Shown: positions 21,309-30,387 of the stretch, piece after piece
Layout of the letters: each line of letters begins with the position of its first letter
Position numbering within the stretch: the first letter of the stretch is position 1
Source: Sphingopyxis sp. JAI128
Lineage (GTDB): Bacteria > Pseudomonadota > Alphaproteobacteria > Sphingomonadales > Sphingomonadaceae
Direction: 5' to 3'
DNA: 64,000 nucleotides
NCBI RefSeq assembly: GCF_014207235.1
Contig: NZ_JACHDA010000006.1
Location: 186,001 to 250,000 of the forward strand
Position numbers and translations under genes: made by a program
Notes under the pieces: generated by a model
Databases searched by the model: none
What the model saw: the letters and a program-made list of their open reading frames with translations, nothing else
What the model was told of the DNA's origin: nothing

Positions 21309-21907
21309 GCGAGCGCTTCCTCGACCTGCGCCAGCCGGTCCTTGCCGAAGAACATCTCGCCGCCGACGAAGAAGGTGGGGATGCCGAACACGCCGCGCGC
21401 CACGGCCGCCTCGGTATTCGCCACCAGCTTCGCCTTGATGTCGGGCTCTTGCGTGCGGGCGAGGAGCGTGGGGCCGTCGAAGCCGTTGTCCGACAGGAAG
21501 GCCGCGATCACCTCCGGGTCGTCCATCTTGAGCCCTTCTTCCCACATCGCCCGGTTCACCGCGTCGACATAGTCGTCGAGATTGCCTTCGTCATCGGCGA
21601 CGATGGCGCCGCGCATGATCGTCAGCGTGTTGACCGGGAAATGCGGGTTGAGCCGGAATCTGGAGAGGCCGTGCCGTTCGATGAAGCGGCGCATCTCAAG
21701 ATTTTCATAGGCGAGTTTGGCGGGCGCGTCGGCATATTGGATCATCGGCGCCTTGTTGCCCGTCGCCTTGAAGATGCCGCCCAGAAGGCACGGCGTGATG
21801 ACGAGGTCGGCGCTCGTCCGGTCGAGCAGTTCGGGCAGCATTTTCATGCACAAATAGGCATTGGGGCTGCCGAAGTCGAAGATCAGCTCGAGCGTCTTGC
21901 TCACCAT
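21305..21907 (-). CDS. 2-hydroxychromene-2-carboxylate isomerase / DsbA-like GST-kappa family protein
   Basis: A 200-residue thioredoxin-fold protein starting LELIFDFGSPNAYLC, with GIFKATGN, VNTLTIMRGA and the C-terminal GVFGIPTFFVGGEMFFGKDR. This is the kappa-class glutathione transferase/HCCA isomerase family, which acts in aromatic ring degradation and detoxification. Its ATG overlaps the SDR stop by 7 bp, and the two look like one operon. The DNA-binding HxlR gene next door is divergent and may control both. Confidence 0.83.
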   Translation of the reverse strand: MVSKTLELIFDFGSPNAYLCMKMLPELLDRTSADLVITPCLLGGIFKATGNKAPMIQYADAPAKLAYENLEMRRFIERHGLSRFRLNPHFPVNTLTIMRGAIVADDEGNLDDYVDAVNRAMWEEGLKMDDPEVIAAFLSDNGFDGPTLLARTQEPDIKAKLVANTEAAVARGVFGIPTFFVGGEMFFGKDRLAQVEEALA

Positions 21908-22632
21908 TTTTCTCCCCAGGGGCGAAGGTCGATTTCGTGCGTCCACGCACTTTTGGGCTGCCTGTGGAGCATGACGTAATTGGCGGCGATGGCATCGGGG
22001 TTGAGGATGAGGTCGCGCGCCTTCGCATTGTCGAAATCGGGATGGCGGCCCTTGATGAATTCGGTGTCGATCGCGCCGTCGATGATCGTGTGCGCGACGT
22101 GGATGCCCTGCGGCCCCAGCTCGCGCGCCATCGACTGCGCAAGCATGCGGAGTGCGCCCTTGGCGCCCGAAAAGGCGGCAAAGCCCGACCCGCCGCGCAG
22201 CGACGCGGTGGCGCCGGTGAAGATGATCGTGCCGCGGCCGCGCGGCGCCATATGCTTCGCGGCTTCGCGGCCCATCAGGAAGCCCCCAAGACACGCCATT
22301 TCCCAGACCTTGGTGTAGACCCGCAGCGTCGTTTCGGCGATCGGGAAGTTCACATTGGCGCCGATGTTGAACACCGCAACCTCGACCGGGCCGACCTCTG
22401 CCTCGACCTGTTCGAACAGCGCGATCATCGCATTTTCGTCGCGGGCGTCGCCGGGGAAGGCGCGCGCCTTGTGCCCGGCATCGCGGATCGATTGCGCCAG
22501 CGCTTCCAATTGGACGGCGTTGCGCTCGCGCCGGTTGACGCAGGCGGTGAGCCCTTCGGCGGCAAAGGCGTGCGCAATCGCGCCGCCCGTGGCGTCGCCG
22601 GCTCCGACGATGACTGCGGCAGGGGTGGGCAT
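21901..22632 (-). CDS. SDR-family protein lacking the catalytic tyrosine
   Basis: A 243-residue Rossmann protein with VIVGAGDATGGAIA at the N-terminus, NIGAN near residue 90 and IHVAHTIIDGAIDT in the C-terminal half. In classical SDRs the active site is S...YxxxK. Here the equivalent is FSGAK, with Phe at about 154 and Lys at 158, and Ala/Thr stand where the serine is expected. The protein may not be an ordinary alcohol dehydrogenase. It heads the two-gene operon with the isomerase. Confidence 0.8.
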   Translation of the reverse strand: MPTPAAVIVGAGDATGGAIAHAFAAEGLTACVNRRERNAVQLEALAQSIRDAGHKARAFPGDARDENAMIALFEQVEAEVGPVEVAVFNIGANVNFPIAETTLRVYTKVWEMACLGGFLMGREAAKHMAPRGRGTIIFTGATASLRGGSGFAAFSGAKGALRMLAQSMARELGPQGIHVAHTIIDGAIDTEFIKGRHPDFDNAKARDLILNPDAIAANYVMLHRQPKSAWTHEIDLRPWGEKW

Positions 22633-22697
22633 GGGCGACTCTCCTCTTGCGCCCGATAGTAACTATGATAATCATAGTGACAAGTGAGAAATTCATC

Positions 22698-22769
22698 CGT
22701 CATTCGCGCGAAAGCCGGAATCCAGCGAGCCGGTGCTGCAACTGGGTTCCCGCTTTCGCGGGAATGACG
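22698..22769. repeat. Palindromic intergenic repeat, family C
   Basis: Arms cgtcattcgcgcgaaagccg and cgctttcgcgggaatgacg flank a short spacer and form a long imperfect hairpin between the SDR gene and the divergent HxlR regulator. It resembles REP-type elements. Confidence 0.75.
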
Positions 22770-22785
22770 AGGGGAAGGTTTGAAT

Positions 22786-23277
22786 TTGCCCAAACGCGCG
22801 GATCTGTCGGACACATTCTGCCCCGTCGGGCGGTCGGCCGAATTGCTGGGCGACCGGGCGGTGCTGCTGATCCTGCGCGATCTTTTTTTCGGGCGTCGGC
22901 GGTTCGAGTCGATTGCGGTGAATACGGGGCTGGGGCCGCAACTCGTGTCGGCACGGCTGAAATTGCTCGAAGGCGAAGGCGTGGTCGGGCGCCACGCCTA
23001 TCAGGACCGGCCACTCCGCCACGAATATCGCCTGACCGCGAAAGGCAAGGATCTCTTCGACGTCCTTTACGCGATGCGCAACTGGGCCGAACAATGGGCC
23101 TATGCGCCGGGCGAGACGGGCGGGGGACCGGCGATGCGCTATATTCATCGCGCCTGCGGCGCCGACGTCGGCACGTCAACGGCCTGTCCGGGCTGCGGCG
23201 TGCCGCTGGGTTATGGCGATCTGAAGGGTGAACCCTCGCCCGCGCTCAGCGCGGAGCAGGCCGCAAAATCTGGCTGA
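22786..23277 (+). CDS. HxlR-type winged-helix transcriptional regulator
   Basis: A 163-residue regulator whose HTH region reads CPVGRSAELLGDRAVLLILRDLFFG, then RFESIAVNTGLGPQLVSARL and the wing HEYRLTAKG. A C-terminal part with two CxxC-like pairs (CGADV..., CPGCG) could bind zinc. The start is a TTG: TTG 22786 sits 7 bp after GGGGAAGG, better placed than TTG 22780. Being divergent from the SDR-isomerase operon, it is the likely local regulator. Confidence 0.82.
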   Translation: MPKRADLSDTFCPVGRSAELLGDRAVLLILRDLFFGRRRFESIAVNTGLGPQLVSARLKLLEGEGVVGRHAYQDRPLRHEYRLTAKGKDLFDVLYAMRNWAEQWAYAPGETGGGPAMRYIHRACGADVGTSTACPGCGVPLGYGDLKGEPSPALSAEQAAKSG

Positions 23278-23604
23278 TCAGGCTTTTTCCAGCGTGCACT
23301 GCAGCGGGTGCTGGTTCTGGCGCGCGGCGTCCATCACCTGGTTGACCTTGGTCTCGGCGACTTCATAGCTGAACACGCCGCACACGCCGACGCCCTGCTG
23401 GTGGACGTGCAGCATGACCTGTGTCGCCTGTTCGATGTCCATGTTGAAGAAGCGCTGGAGCACCATGACGACGAATTCCATCGGCGTATAATCGTCGTTG
23501 AGCAGCAGCACCTTGTACATCGACGGCTTCTTCGCCTTGGCGCGGGTGCGCGTCGCAATGCCGACCCCGGGGGTTCCGGAGGCGCCGTCGTCCTTGTCCG
23601 CCAT
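23278..23604 (-). CDS. clpS: ATP-dependent Clp protease adaptor ClpS
   Basis: An adaptor that binds ClpA and delivers N-end-rule substrates. The 108-residue form starting [10 protein letters not shown] has the conserved core [46 protein letters not shown]. In-frame ATGs at 23634 and 23637 would add a poorly conserved N-terminal tail. There is no clpA beside it in this window. Confidence 0.9.
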   Translation of the reverse strand: MADKDDGASGTPGVGIATRTRAKAKKPSMYKVLLLNDDYTPMEFVVMVLQRFFNMDIEQATQVMLHVHQQGVGVCGVFSYEVAETKVNQVMDAARQNQHPLQCTLEKA

Positions 23605-23712
23605 GGCGCGGATGCGGGAAGGGAAAGCGGTCATCATTGGCAGAATATCGCACGCCGCAGCGGATTCGCAAGAGGGCGGGGCGACATTAACCCCCTTTTC
23701 CTGCGCGCTCTG

Positions 23713-23748
23713 CAAACAAGAACCGCCCGCTTCCGAAGAAGCGAGCGG
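23713..23748 (-). terminator. Rho-independent terminator of the phasin gene
   Basis: On the minus strand the arms CCGCTCGCTTC and GAAGCGGGCGG close a TTCG tetraloop (C-UUCG-G in RNA), followed by TTCTTGTTT. One mismatch is in the stem. It lies about 70 bp after the phasin stop and upstream of clpS, so it separates the two genes. Confidence 0.75.
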
Positions 23749-23818
23749 CCTTGGGGGTGTCGGCGCCGGCGGGGAGGGAGGGGAGGTGCCCGCGCCAACG
23801 GTGGAAGTTGAAAGCGCC

Positions 23819-24559
23819 TTAGGCGGCCTTCATCTTCGAAGTGATGACCGAAACGCGGTTCGAGATCGGCGCGAAGCTGTCGTTCGTCAGCTTGACGAAG
23901 AGTTCGCTGGTCTTCGAGGTCTGCGCGACAGCGGCGTCGAACGCCTTCTTGCTGTTTTCGGCATAGAGCTTGAAGAAGTCGGCCGGGGTCTTGACGGCGG
24001 TATAGCCCTTCAGCGCGGCGGTCGTGTCTTCGAAGCTCTTGCGGGCGAAAGTCACGCCTTCCTGGCCGAGCGTTTCGATGCCCTTGGCAGCGATCTTGCC
24101 CGATTCAACGAGCGCTTCGATGTTCGCCTTGTTGAATTCGACGGCTTCTTCGGCGAGCTTGCTGGTCTTGGCCATGGCTTCCTTCGCCTTTTCGTTGAAG
24201 TCGGCGGTCAGGGCTTCGGTGCGGGTCTTCGCTTCGTCGGCGAATTTCTTGACGGTGTCGTTCATGGTCTTGAATCCTTTGCTGGCAAGGACGGCCGGCT
24301 TCGGCGCAACCTTGGTCTTGGGGGCAACGGTCTTTGCAGCCGCCTTCTTGGGGGCGACCTTCTTGGCTGCCGGCTTTGCGGCTTTCTTTTGGACCGGCTT
24401 GGCCTTCGCCGCGACGGTCTTGGTCTTTGCGGGCACCGGGGCCTTTACTGCGGGAGCAGCTTCGACGACCGGGGCGGCAGGAGCAGCCACCGGCTTGGCG
24501 GCGGTTTCCAGCGTCGCGGCTTCGAAAGCCTTCTCGGCACTATCCATCTTGGTAGCCAT
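23819..24559 (-). CDS. Phasin family protein (PHA granule surface protein)
   Basis: A 246-residue protein. Residues about 40-105 are an Ala/Lys/Pro-rich low-complexity tail, a histone-like or granule/DNA-bridging extension; the rest is a helical phasin_2 domain with [24 protein letters not shown] and [20 protein letters not shown]. It coats polyhydroxyalkanoate granules. ATG 24559 has an ideal AAAGGAG 8 bp upstream. It lies next to phaC and has PhaR-like operators in its promoter. Confidence 0.88.
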   Translation of the reverse strand: MATKMDSAEKAFEAATLETAAKPVAAPAAPVVEAAPAVKAPVPAKTKTVAAKAKPVQKKAAKPAAKKVAPKKAAAKTVAPKTKVAPKPAVLASKGFKTMNDTVKKFADEAKTRTEALTADFNEKAKEAMAKTSKLAEEAVEFNKANIEALVESGKIAAKGIETLGQEGVTFARKSFEDTTAALKGYTAVKTPADFFKLYAENSKKAFDAAVAQTSKTSELFVKLTNDSFAPISNRVSVITSKMKAA

Positions 24560-24578
24560 CGGGACAACTCCTTTATGT

Positions 24579-24587
24579 TGCAGTGCA
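24579..24587. promoter_or_regulatory. PhaR-like operator 1 (tgcagtgca)
   Basis: A TGC-N3-GCA palindrome, the known core recognised by PhaR repressors of phasin genes in alphaproteobacteria. It abuts the -10 and start-point region, so binding would block transcription until PhaR is titrated by PHA. Confidence 0.6.
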
Positions 24588-24615
24588 CAATATAGGAGGG
24601 GTTCGGCGATTTCAA
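24587..24615 (-). promoter_or_regulatory. Sigma-70-type promoter of the phasin gene
   Basis: On the minus strand, TTGAAA (24610-24615) and TATTGT (24587-24592) are separated by exactly 17 bp and lie about 28 bp upstream of the start codon. The -10 touches one PhaR-like operator. Confidence 0.65.
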
Positions 24616-24622
24616 GAGATTT

Positions 24623-24637
24623 TTGTGCAGTGCACAA
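24623..24637. promoter_or_regulatory. PhaR-like operator 2 (ttgtgcagtgcacaa)
   Basis: A perfect 15-bp palindrome with the same tgcagtgca core as operator 1, centred 47 bp from it and just upstream of the -35. The pair brackets the promoter. Confidence 0.6.
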
Positions 24638-24681
24638 AAAAATTCCGATCGCGACCTCAAGGGCCTTTTAACGCCCCGATA

Positions 24682-26457
24682 TTACCGCTGTTTGACATAG
24701 CGGCCGGGAGCATCCTCGATCGCCTTTTTAGTACCTTTGCCGGGAATGCGCGCGCCTTTTGCGGCGGTCTTTGCGCCATCCTGTGCCGCAATCCATTCGA
24801 TCCAGTGCGGCCACCAGCTGCCCTTCGTCTCGGTCGCTCCCGCAACAAATTCGTCGAGCGAGGCGGCGGTGCCGTCGCCGGTCCAATATTGATATTTGCC
24901 CGCGGCCGGCGGATTGACGACCCCCGCAATATGCCCCGACCCGGCCAGCAGGAAGGTCTTGGGCCCCGACAGATGGTCCATCAGCCGCCACACGCTGGCG
25001 AGGGGCGCGATATGATCCTCGCGGCCCGCCTGGATATAGGCCGGAGTGTCGATCTTTCTGAGGTCGATCGGCGTGCCCATCACCGACAGGCTGTTCGGGA
25101 TCACCATCCGGTTGTCGCGATAAAGGTCGATCAGATATTGCCGGTGCCATTTCGCGGGAAGGTTGGTGACGTCGCCGTTCCAGTAGAGCAGGTCGAAAGG
25201 CGGATAGTCGTTGCCGAGCAGGTAATTGCTGACGACATAATTCCAGATCAGGTCGCGTCCGCGCAGCGAGTTGAAGGTCGCCGCCATATAGCGCCCGTCG
25301 AGGAAGCCGGGCGCCGACAATTGCTGGAGCAGCGCCAGATAGCTGTCGTCGACGAACAGCTTGAGATCTCCGGCCTGTTCGAAATCGACCTGCGCGGTAA
25401 AGAAGGTCACCGACTTGACCTTGTCCGCCTCTTCGCGTGCGGCGAGCATCGCGAGCGTCGCGGCGAGCGTTGTGCCGGCGACGCAATAACCGATCGTATG
25501 GACGTGCGGCACGTCGAGCAATTCGCGCACCGTATCGATCGCGTCGACCTGCGCCGCGACATAATCGTCCCAGACGATCTCCGCCATCGACGCGTCTGCC
25601 GATTTCCACGAAACCATGAAGACGCTGAGGCCCTGTTCGACCGCCCATGCGACGAAGCTTTTCGCGGGGTTCAGGTCGAGGATGTAAAAGCGGTTGATCC
25701 ACGGCGGGAAGATGACGAGCGGGACGGCGAAGACCTCTTTCGTCGTCGGCGCATAATGGATGAGCTGGTAGAGGTCGGTCTCGTGGATCACCTTGCCGGG
25801 CGTCGTCGCGATATTGACCCCGACCTCGAACGCATCGGGGTCGACATGGCTGAGCTGGCCGCGCGACAGGTCGGAGAGCATGTGCTTCAAACCCTTGAGC
25901 AGGCTCTCGCCGCGCGTTTCGACCGCGCGCCGGATGACTTCGGGATTGGTCATCGCGAGATTGGTGGGCGCCATCGCGTCGGCCATCGCCTTGGCGGCAA
26001 ATTCCATCTTGGCGCGCGCCACGGGGTCGGGACCGTCGAACTGGCGCGTCGTCGCGAGCATCTGTTCGGCGAGCAGGCCATAGGTCTGGCGGATCATCGC
26101 GAACACCGGATTGGCGGTCCAGTCGGGGTCCGCGAAACGACGATCCTTCGCCGCAGCATCGGGCAGCGGCGGAGCCATCGGGTTCAGCGTCGCCAGCGAG
26201 GTCCAGAAGGCGACGCCCTGATCCCACATTCTCGCCAATTGTTCGGACCAGAGCTTTGCTGCGGGATTATCGGCCCATTTGGCGGGATCGAACAGCGCCG
26301 CGGCGCTGGCGTTGCCTTCGTTCGCCTGGCCCAGCGCATATTCGAGCATCATCTGCTGCGCGCGGCCGATCACGCTGGCCCAATGCTGCATATCTTCGGG
26401 CGACGGGATGAAGGGATTCGGTGTTTCGATCGTGTCGTCCTTGCCCGTATCGCTCAT
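24682..26457 (-). CDS. phaC: Class I polyhydroxyalkanoate synthase
   Basis: A 591-residue polymerase that joins 3-hydroxyacyl-CoA into PHA on the granule. The lipase-like box is GYCVAG with Cys about 325. The catalytic Asp is in QAGREDHIAPLASVW and the His in LLAGSGHIAGVVNPP; PPWINRFYILDLNP is also diagnostic. The length is standard for class I (single subunit). The phasin gene follows on the same strand after the operator region. No phaA, phaB or phaR is in the window. Confidence 0.94.
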   Translation of the reverse strand: MSDTGKDDTIETPNPFIPSPEDMQHWASVIGRAQQMMLEYALGQANEGNASAAALFDPAKWADNPAAKLWSEQLARMWDQGVAFWTSLATLNPMAPPLPDAAAKDRRFADPDWTANPVFAMIRQTYGLLAEQMLATTRQFDGPDPVARAKMEFAAKAMADAMAPTNLAMTNPEVIRRAVETRGESLLKGLKHMLSDLSRGQLSHVDPDAFEVGVNIATTPGKVIHETDLYQLIHYAPTTKEVFAVPLVIFPPWINRFYILDLNPAKSFVAWAVEQGLSVFMVSWKSADASMAEIVWDDYVAAQVDAIDTVRELLDVPHVHTIGYCVAGTTLAATLAMLAAREEADKVKSVTFFTAQVDFEQAGDLKLFVDDSYLALLQQLSAPGFLDGRYMAATFNSLRGRDLIWNYVVSNYLLGNDYPPFDLLYWNGDVTNLPAKWHRQYLIDLYRDNRMVIPNSLSVMGTPIDLRKIDTPAYIQAGREDHIAPLASVWRLMDHLSGPKTFLLAGSGHIAGVVNPPAAGKYQYWTGDGTAASLDEFVAGATETKGSWWPHWIEWIAAQDGAKTAAKGARIPGKGTKKAIEDAPGRYVKQR

Positions 26458-26587
26458 GCTCGTTCCTGCTGGTCAGTGCGGATATTATGCCTATAACAAG
26501 CCGCGATGCGGCTGGCGAGGTTGCCGCGCGCGTCAATTCAAAAGCATAGGTCAAAACGCATACGCAAAGGAGTTGTTCTAGTTTCCC

Positions 26588-27802
26588 ATGTCCGAAGATG
26601 AATTCTATCGCATCAAGCGCCTGCCGCCCTACGTCATCGCCGAAGTGAATGCGATGCGTGCGGCCGCCCGCGCCGCGGGAGAGGACATCATCGACCTGGG
26701 GATGGGCAATCCCGACCTGCCGCCGCCCGCCCATGTGATCGAAAAATTGTGCGAAGTCGCGATGAAGCCCGACGCGCACGGCTATTCGCAATCGAAGGGT
26801 ATTCCGGGGCTTCGCCGCGCGCAGGCCAATTATTACGGGCGCCGCTTCAACGTCGACCTCGACCCCGAGACCGAAGTCGTCGTGACGATGGGATCGAAGG
26901 AAGGGCTCGCGAGTCTCGCGACTGCGATCACCGGCCCCGGCGACGTCGTGCTGGCGCCGAACCCCAGCTATCCGATCCATACCTTCGGCTTCATCATCGC
27001 CGGTGCGACGATCCGCAGCGTGCCGACGACGCCCGACGAGAATTACTGGCGCGCGCTCGACCGCGCGATGGCGTTCACCGTGCCGCGCCCGTCGATCCTT
27101 GTCGTCAACTATCCATCGAACCCGACGGCCGAGGCGGTCGACCTTGCCTTCTACGAACGCCTCGTGGCCTGGGCGAAGGAGAATAAGGTGTGGGTCCTGT
27201 CCGACCTTGCCTATTCGGAGCTTTATTACGACGGCAATCCGACGCCCTCCATCCTGCAGGTGCCGGGCGCCAAGGATGTCGCGATCGAATTCACCTCGAT
27301 GTCGAAAACCTATTCGATGGCGGGCTGGCGCATGGGCTTCGCGGTGGGCAACAAGCGTCTGATCGCCGCGATGACGCGGGTCAAATCCTATCTGGACTAC
27401 GGCGCCTTCACCCCGATCCAGGCCGCGGCGTGCGCGGCGCTCAACGGGCCGCAAGACATTGTCGCGAAGAACCGCGAACTGTATCAGAAGCGCCGCGACG
27501 TGATGGTCGAAAGCTTCGGTCGCGCCGGCTGGGATATTCCGAGCCCGCCCGCGTCGATGTTCGCCTGGGCGCCATTGCCGCCCGCGCTCAAGGACATGGG
27601 CAGCCTCGAATTTTCCAAACAATTGCTGACCCATGCCAAGGTCGCGGTCGCGCCCGGCGTCGGCTATGGCGAGGACGGCGAGGGTTATGTCCGCATCGCG
27701 ATGGTGGAGAATGAACAGCGTATCCGGCAGGCTGCGCGCAACGTTCGCAAGTTCCTCGCGATGCATGGAGTCAACACGCCGTCGGTTGCAGCCGGGGGAT
27801 GA
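26588..27802 (+). CDS. Alanine/aspartate-type class I aminotransferase (AlaC-like)
   Basis: A 404-residue fold-type I aminotransferase starting SEDEFYRIKRLPPYVIAEVN, a region typical of AlaC/YfdZ. PLP lysine loop: SMSKTYSMAGWRMGF; substrate Arg: GEGYVRIAMVEN. It probably makes alanine from pyruvate and glutamate. The next gene overlaps by 4 bp. Confidence 0.87.
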   Translation: MSEDEFYRIKRLPPYVIAEVNAMRAAARAAGEDIIDLGMGNPDLPPPAHVIEKLCEVAMKPDAHGYSQSKGIPGLRRAQANYYGRRFNVDLDPETEVVVTMGSKEGLASLATAITGPGDVVLAPNPSYPIHTFGFIIAGATIRSVPTTPDENYWRALDRAMAFTVPRPSILVVNYPSNPTAEAVDLAFYERLVAWAKENKVWVLSDLAYSELYYDGNPTPSILQVPGAKDVAIEFTSMSKTYSMAGWRMGFAVGNKRLIAAMTRVKSYLDYGAFTPIQAAACAALNGPQDIVAKNRELYQKRRDVMVESFGRAGWDIPSPPASMFAWAPLPPALKDMGSLEFSKQLLTHAKVAVAPGVGYGEDGEGYVRIAMVENEQRIRQAARNVRKFLAMHGVNTPSVAAGG

Positions 27803-28284
27803 TGGACCTCGACGCCGGCGCGATTGCGCAGACGATCCAGCTGTCGGTCACGCCGGTGTTCCTGCTGGTCGCGACCGGCAGCCTGCTCAATGTCATCGCC
27901 GGCCGCCTCGCGCGCGTCGTCGATCGCTCGCGCAACCTTATGGAGCGCTGGGCCGAAACCGAAGGCCTCGAGCATGAACGCATCGTGGCCGAGTTGCGCA
28001 TTGCCGACCGAAGAATGGGGATCATCAACAATTCGATCCTCTCCGCCGTGGCCTGCGGGATCGTCGTCTGCCTGCTCGTCGCGCTGCTTTTTACGCAGGC
28101 CTTTACCGGCGCCAACCTCGGCGTTGCCGCCTCCTGGGCTTTTGCGGCGGCGATGCTGTTGCTGCTCGTCTCGCTGATCCTCTTCCTGATCGAGGTCCGG
28201 CTGGCGGTACGCGCGATTCATGTGCCGATGGAATTGCTCGAACTGGAGGGCCGGGATCGGAAGCCGCTGCGCGACCGACCCTGA
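27799..28284 (+). CDS. DUF2721 membrane protein
   Basis: A 161-residue protein with three hydrophobic helices (VFLLVATGSLLNVIAG, SILSAVACGIVVCLLVALLF, AASWAFAAAMLLLLVSLILFL) and the conserved RLARVVDRSR after helix 1, matching DUF2721. No function is known. It is coupled to the aminotransferase by ATGA. Confidence 0.82.
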   Translation: MMDLDAGAIAQTIQLSVTPVFLLVATGSLLNVIAGRLARVVDRSRNLMERWAETEGLEHERIVAELRIADRRMGIINNSILSAVACGIVVCLLVALLFTQAFTGANLGVAASWAFAAAMLLLLVSLILFLIEVRLAVRAIHVPMELLELEGRDRKPLRDRP

Positions 28285-28416
28285 CCGGCCGAAAAATTTT
28301 TCCGCGCGCTACACGGCGGGCGCCGTAACGGCATTTGCGAGCGGGCATTTCCGGCGCGTCGCATGGACGTTGACACCGGTCCCTCGAGTCTGCTCCCATG
28401 GCGGCGGGAGACTTGA

Positions 28417-29733
28417 ATGACTGACAAAGCCGCGCCGGCTCCGGGTATCGTTTCGCCGTCAGCCGACGGCGTTTCCGCGCAAACGCGGACGATGCTGTGG
28501 ATCCTGTTGATCGTCTATATCTTCAATTTCCTCGACCGGCAGATCGTCAATATCCTCGCCGAACCGATCAAGGCGGATCTCGGGCTTTCGGATACCCAGC
28601 TTGGCCTGCTCGCGGGTCCGGCCTTCGCGGTCTTCTATGCGTTGCTTGGTATTCCGATCGCGCGATATGCAGACAAGGAGGGGACGAACCGCGTTCGCCT
28701 GATCTCGCTTGCGCTCGCCGTCTGGTCGGCGATGACCGCTGTATGCGGCCTCGCGCAGAATTTCGTGCAACTTCTTTTCGCCCGGATCGGCGTCGGCGTG
28801 GGCGAGGCGGGGTGCACGCCCGCCGCACATTCGTTGATTTCGGACAGTGTCGCGCCCGAGAAACGATCCTCGGCGATCGCCTTCTATGGCCTTGGCGTCC
28901 CGATCGGGTCGCTGCTCGGCCTGATCATCGGCGGCATCGTCAACGATCTCTACGGATGGCGCATCGCGCTGATGCTCGTCGGCGCACCGGGGCTGCTGCT
29001 CGCACTCGTCGTGCTCTTCGTGATGCGCGAACCGCGGCACAGCCGGACCGCCGAAGCCACCGCGACCGCAAGGGCGGTGACGCCGCTGTCGACCCGCGAG
29101 GCGATGCGCGAGATATTTTCGTCGCGCGCGTTCGTCTACATATTGATCGCGTCGTCGGTCGTTGCATTTCTCGGCTATGGCAAGGCGCTGTGGACGATTA
29201 GTTTCTTCATCCGCAGCCATGGCCTGTCGACCACCGAGGCGGGATTGTCGATGGCGGTCGTGCTGGGCGTCGCGGGGGTGTTCGGGACCTGGCTGGGCGG
29301 CAAGGTCGCCGACAAGCTGGGTTCGCGCGACAAGAAACATATCCTGACGCTGCCGGCCTATGGCATGGCCATCGCCGCGCCGGTGCTGTTCCTCGGCTAT
29401 TATATGGAAAACTGGATTATCGCGGTCGCCTTGCTGATCGTGCCCACCATCCTCAATTCGGCCTATTACGGACCCGCCTATGGTTGCGTGCAGGGGCTGG
29501 TGCGACCGCAGGCGCGCGCGGTCGCGGCGTCGATCATGCTGTTCGGCCAGAATCTGATCGGCCTCGGCTTCGGCCCCTTCCTGTTCGGCGTGCTGTCCGA
29601 CGCGCTCGCGCCGGCCTATGGCCAGGAAAGCGTACGCTACGTCCTTTACGGCGCGGCCTGGCTGGGGCTGATACCCGCCTTCTTCTTCTGGCGCGCCAGC
29701 CTGCGGCTCAGCCGCGAGCTGAAATCGGGTTAA
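28417..29733 (+). CDS. Spinster-type MFS transporter
   Basis: A 438-residue, 12-helix major facilitator. NFLDRQIVNILAEPIKADLGLSD and ARYADKEGTNRVR (loop 2-3 motif A variant), and GVGEAGCTPAAHSLISD are characteristic of the spinster-like subfamily common in sphingomonads. The substrate is unknown. Its 3' end overlaps the convergent flavin reductase gene by 4 bp. Confidence 0.86.
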   Translation: MTDKAAPAPGIVSPSADGVSAQTRTMLWILLIVYIFNFLDRQIVNILAEPIKADLGLSDTQLGLLAGPAFAVFYALLGIPIARYADKEGTNRVRLISLALAVWSAMTAVCGLAQNFVQLLFARIGVGVGEAGCTPAAHSLISDSVAPEKRSSAIAFYGLGVPIGSLLGLIIGGIVNDLYGWRIALMLVGAPGLLLALVVLFVMREPRHSRTAEATATARAVTPLSTREAMREIFSSRAFVYILIASSVVAFLGYGKALWTISFFIRSHGLSTTEAGLSMAVVLGVAGVFGTWLGGKVADKLGSRDKKHILTLPAYGMAIAAPVLFLGYYMENWIIAVALLIVPTILNSAYYGPAYGCVQGLVRPQARAVAASIMLFGQNLIGLGFGPFLFGVLSDALAPAYGQESVRYVLYGAAWLGLIPAFFFWRASLRLSRELKSG

Positions 29734-30320
29734 TAGGGCGGATCGACCTTGGCGCGCTGCGCCTTGGCGGCGTCGATCCACCAATTGAGGTCGTCGGCGA
29801 AGCGCGGGAAACTCTTGACCAGCCGCGCGCCATCCTCGCCCGCCGGCTGACCTTCGGCGTCGAAGGCACCACCGATCCGCCCGACGGGCAGGATCGACGA
29901 GGTGACCGCCATTCCCATTTCGCCCAGCGTATCGCGCCAGCCCATCATCGCGCGCACGCCCGCGAACGGCCCGGCCGAATAGCAGGCGATTGCGGCGGGA
30001 CGCCAGAACCATTCCTCGAGATAATGGTCGGTGAGGTTCTTGAGCCCCGGCTGCGGCCCCCAATTATATTCGCCGGTAACGAACAGAAAGCCGTCGGCGG
30101 CGCGGATCTTCCCCGCGAGTTCCTCCATCGCGGCGGGCGCCTCGCCTTTCGGATATTCCTTGTACATGCGGTCGAGCATCGGCAGGTCGACCGTCTTGGC
30201 GTCGATCAGCTCCGCAGTGTCGCCACGCGCAACGATGGCATCGACCAGCCAGCACGCAAGCCTGATGCCCTGCCGGTCGCGGCGATAGCTGCCATAAAAG
30301 ACAAGGATATGTCGGGTCAT
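29730..30320 (-). CDS. NADPH-dependent FMN reductase family protein
   Basis: A 196-residue flavodoxin-fold protein starting MTRHILVFYGSYRRDRQGIRLA, with the FMN phosphate loop GSYRRDR and the FVTGEYNWGPQPGLKN block typical of chromate/quinone/azo reductases. ATG 30320 is preferred over one 15 bp upstream. Probably quinone or xenobiotic reduction. Confidence 0.85.
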   Translation of the reverse strand: MTRHILVFYGSYRRDRQGIRLACWLVDAIVARGDTAELIDAKTVDLPMLDRMYKEYPKGEAPAAMEELAGKIRAADGFLFVTGEYNWGPQPGLKNLTDHYLEEWFWRPAAIACYSAGPFAGVRAMMGWRDTLGEMGMAVTSSILPVGRIGGAFDAEGQPAGEDGARLVKSFPRFADDLNWWIDAAKAQRAKVDPPY

Positions 30321-30387
30321 GCCGCAATCTGGCATGGCTTGCGCCGAAACGGAAGCCGCCTAAGCTGCCATCGACCATGGGGGGGAT

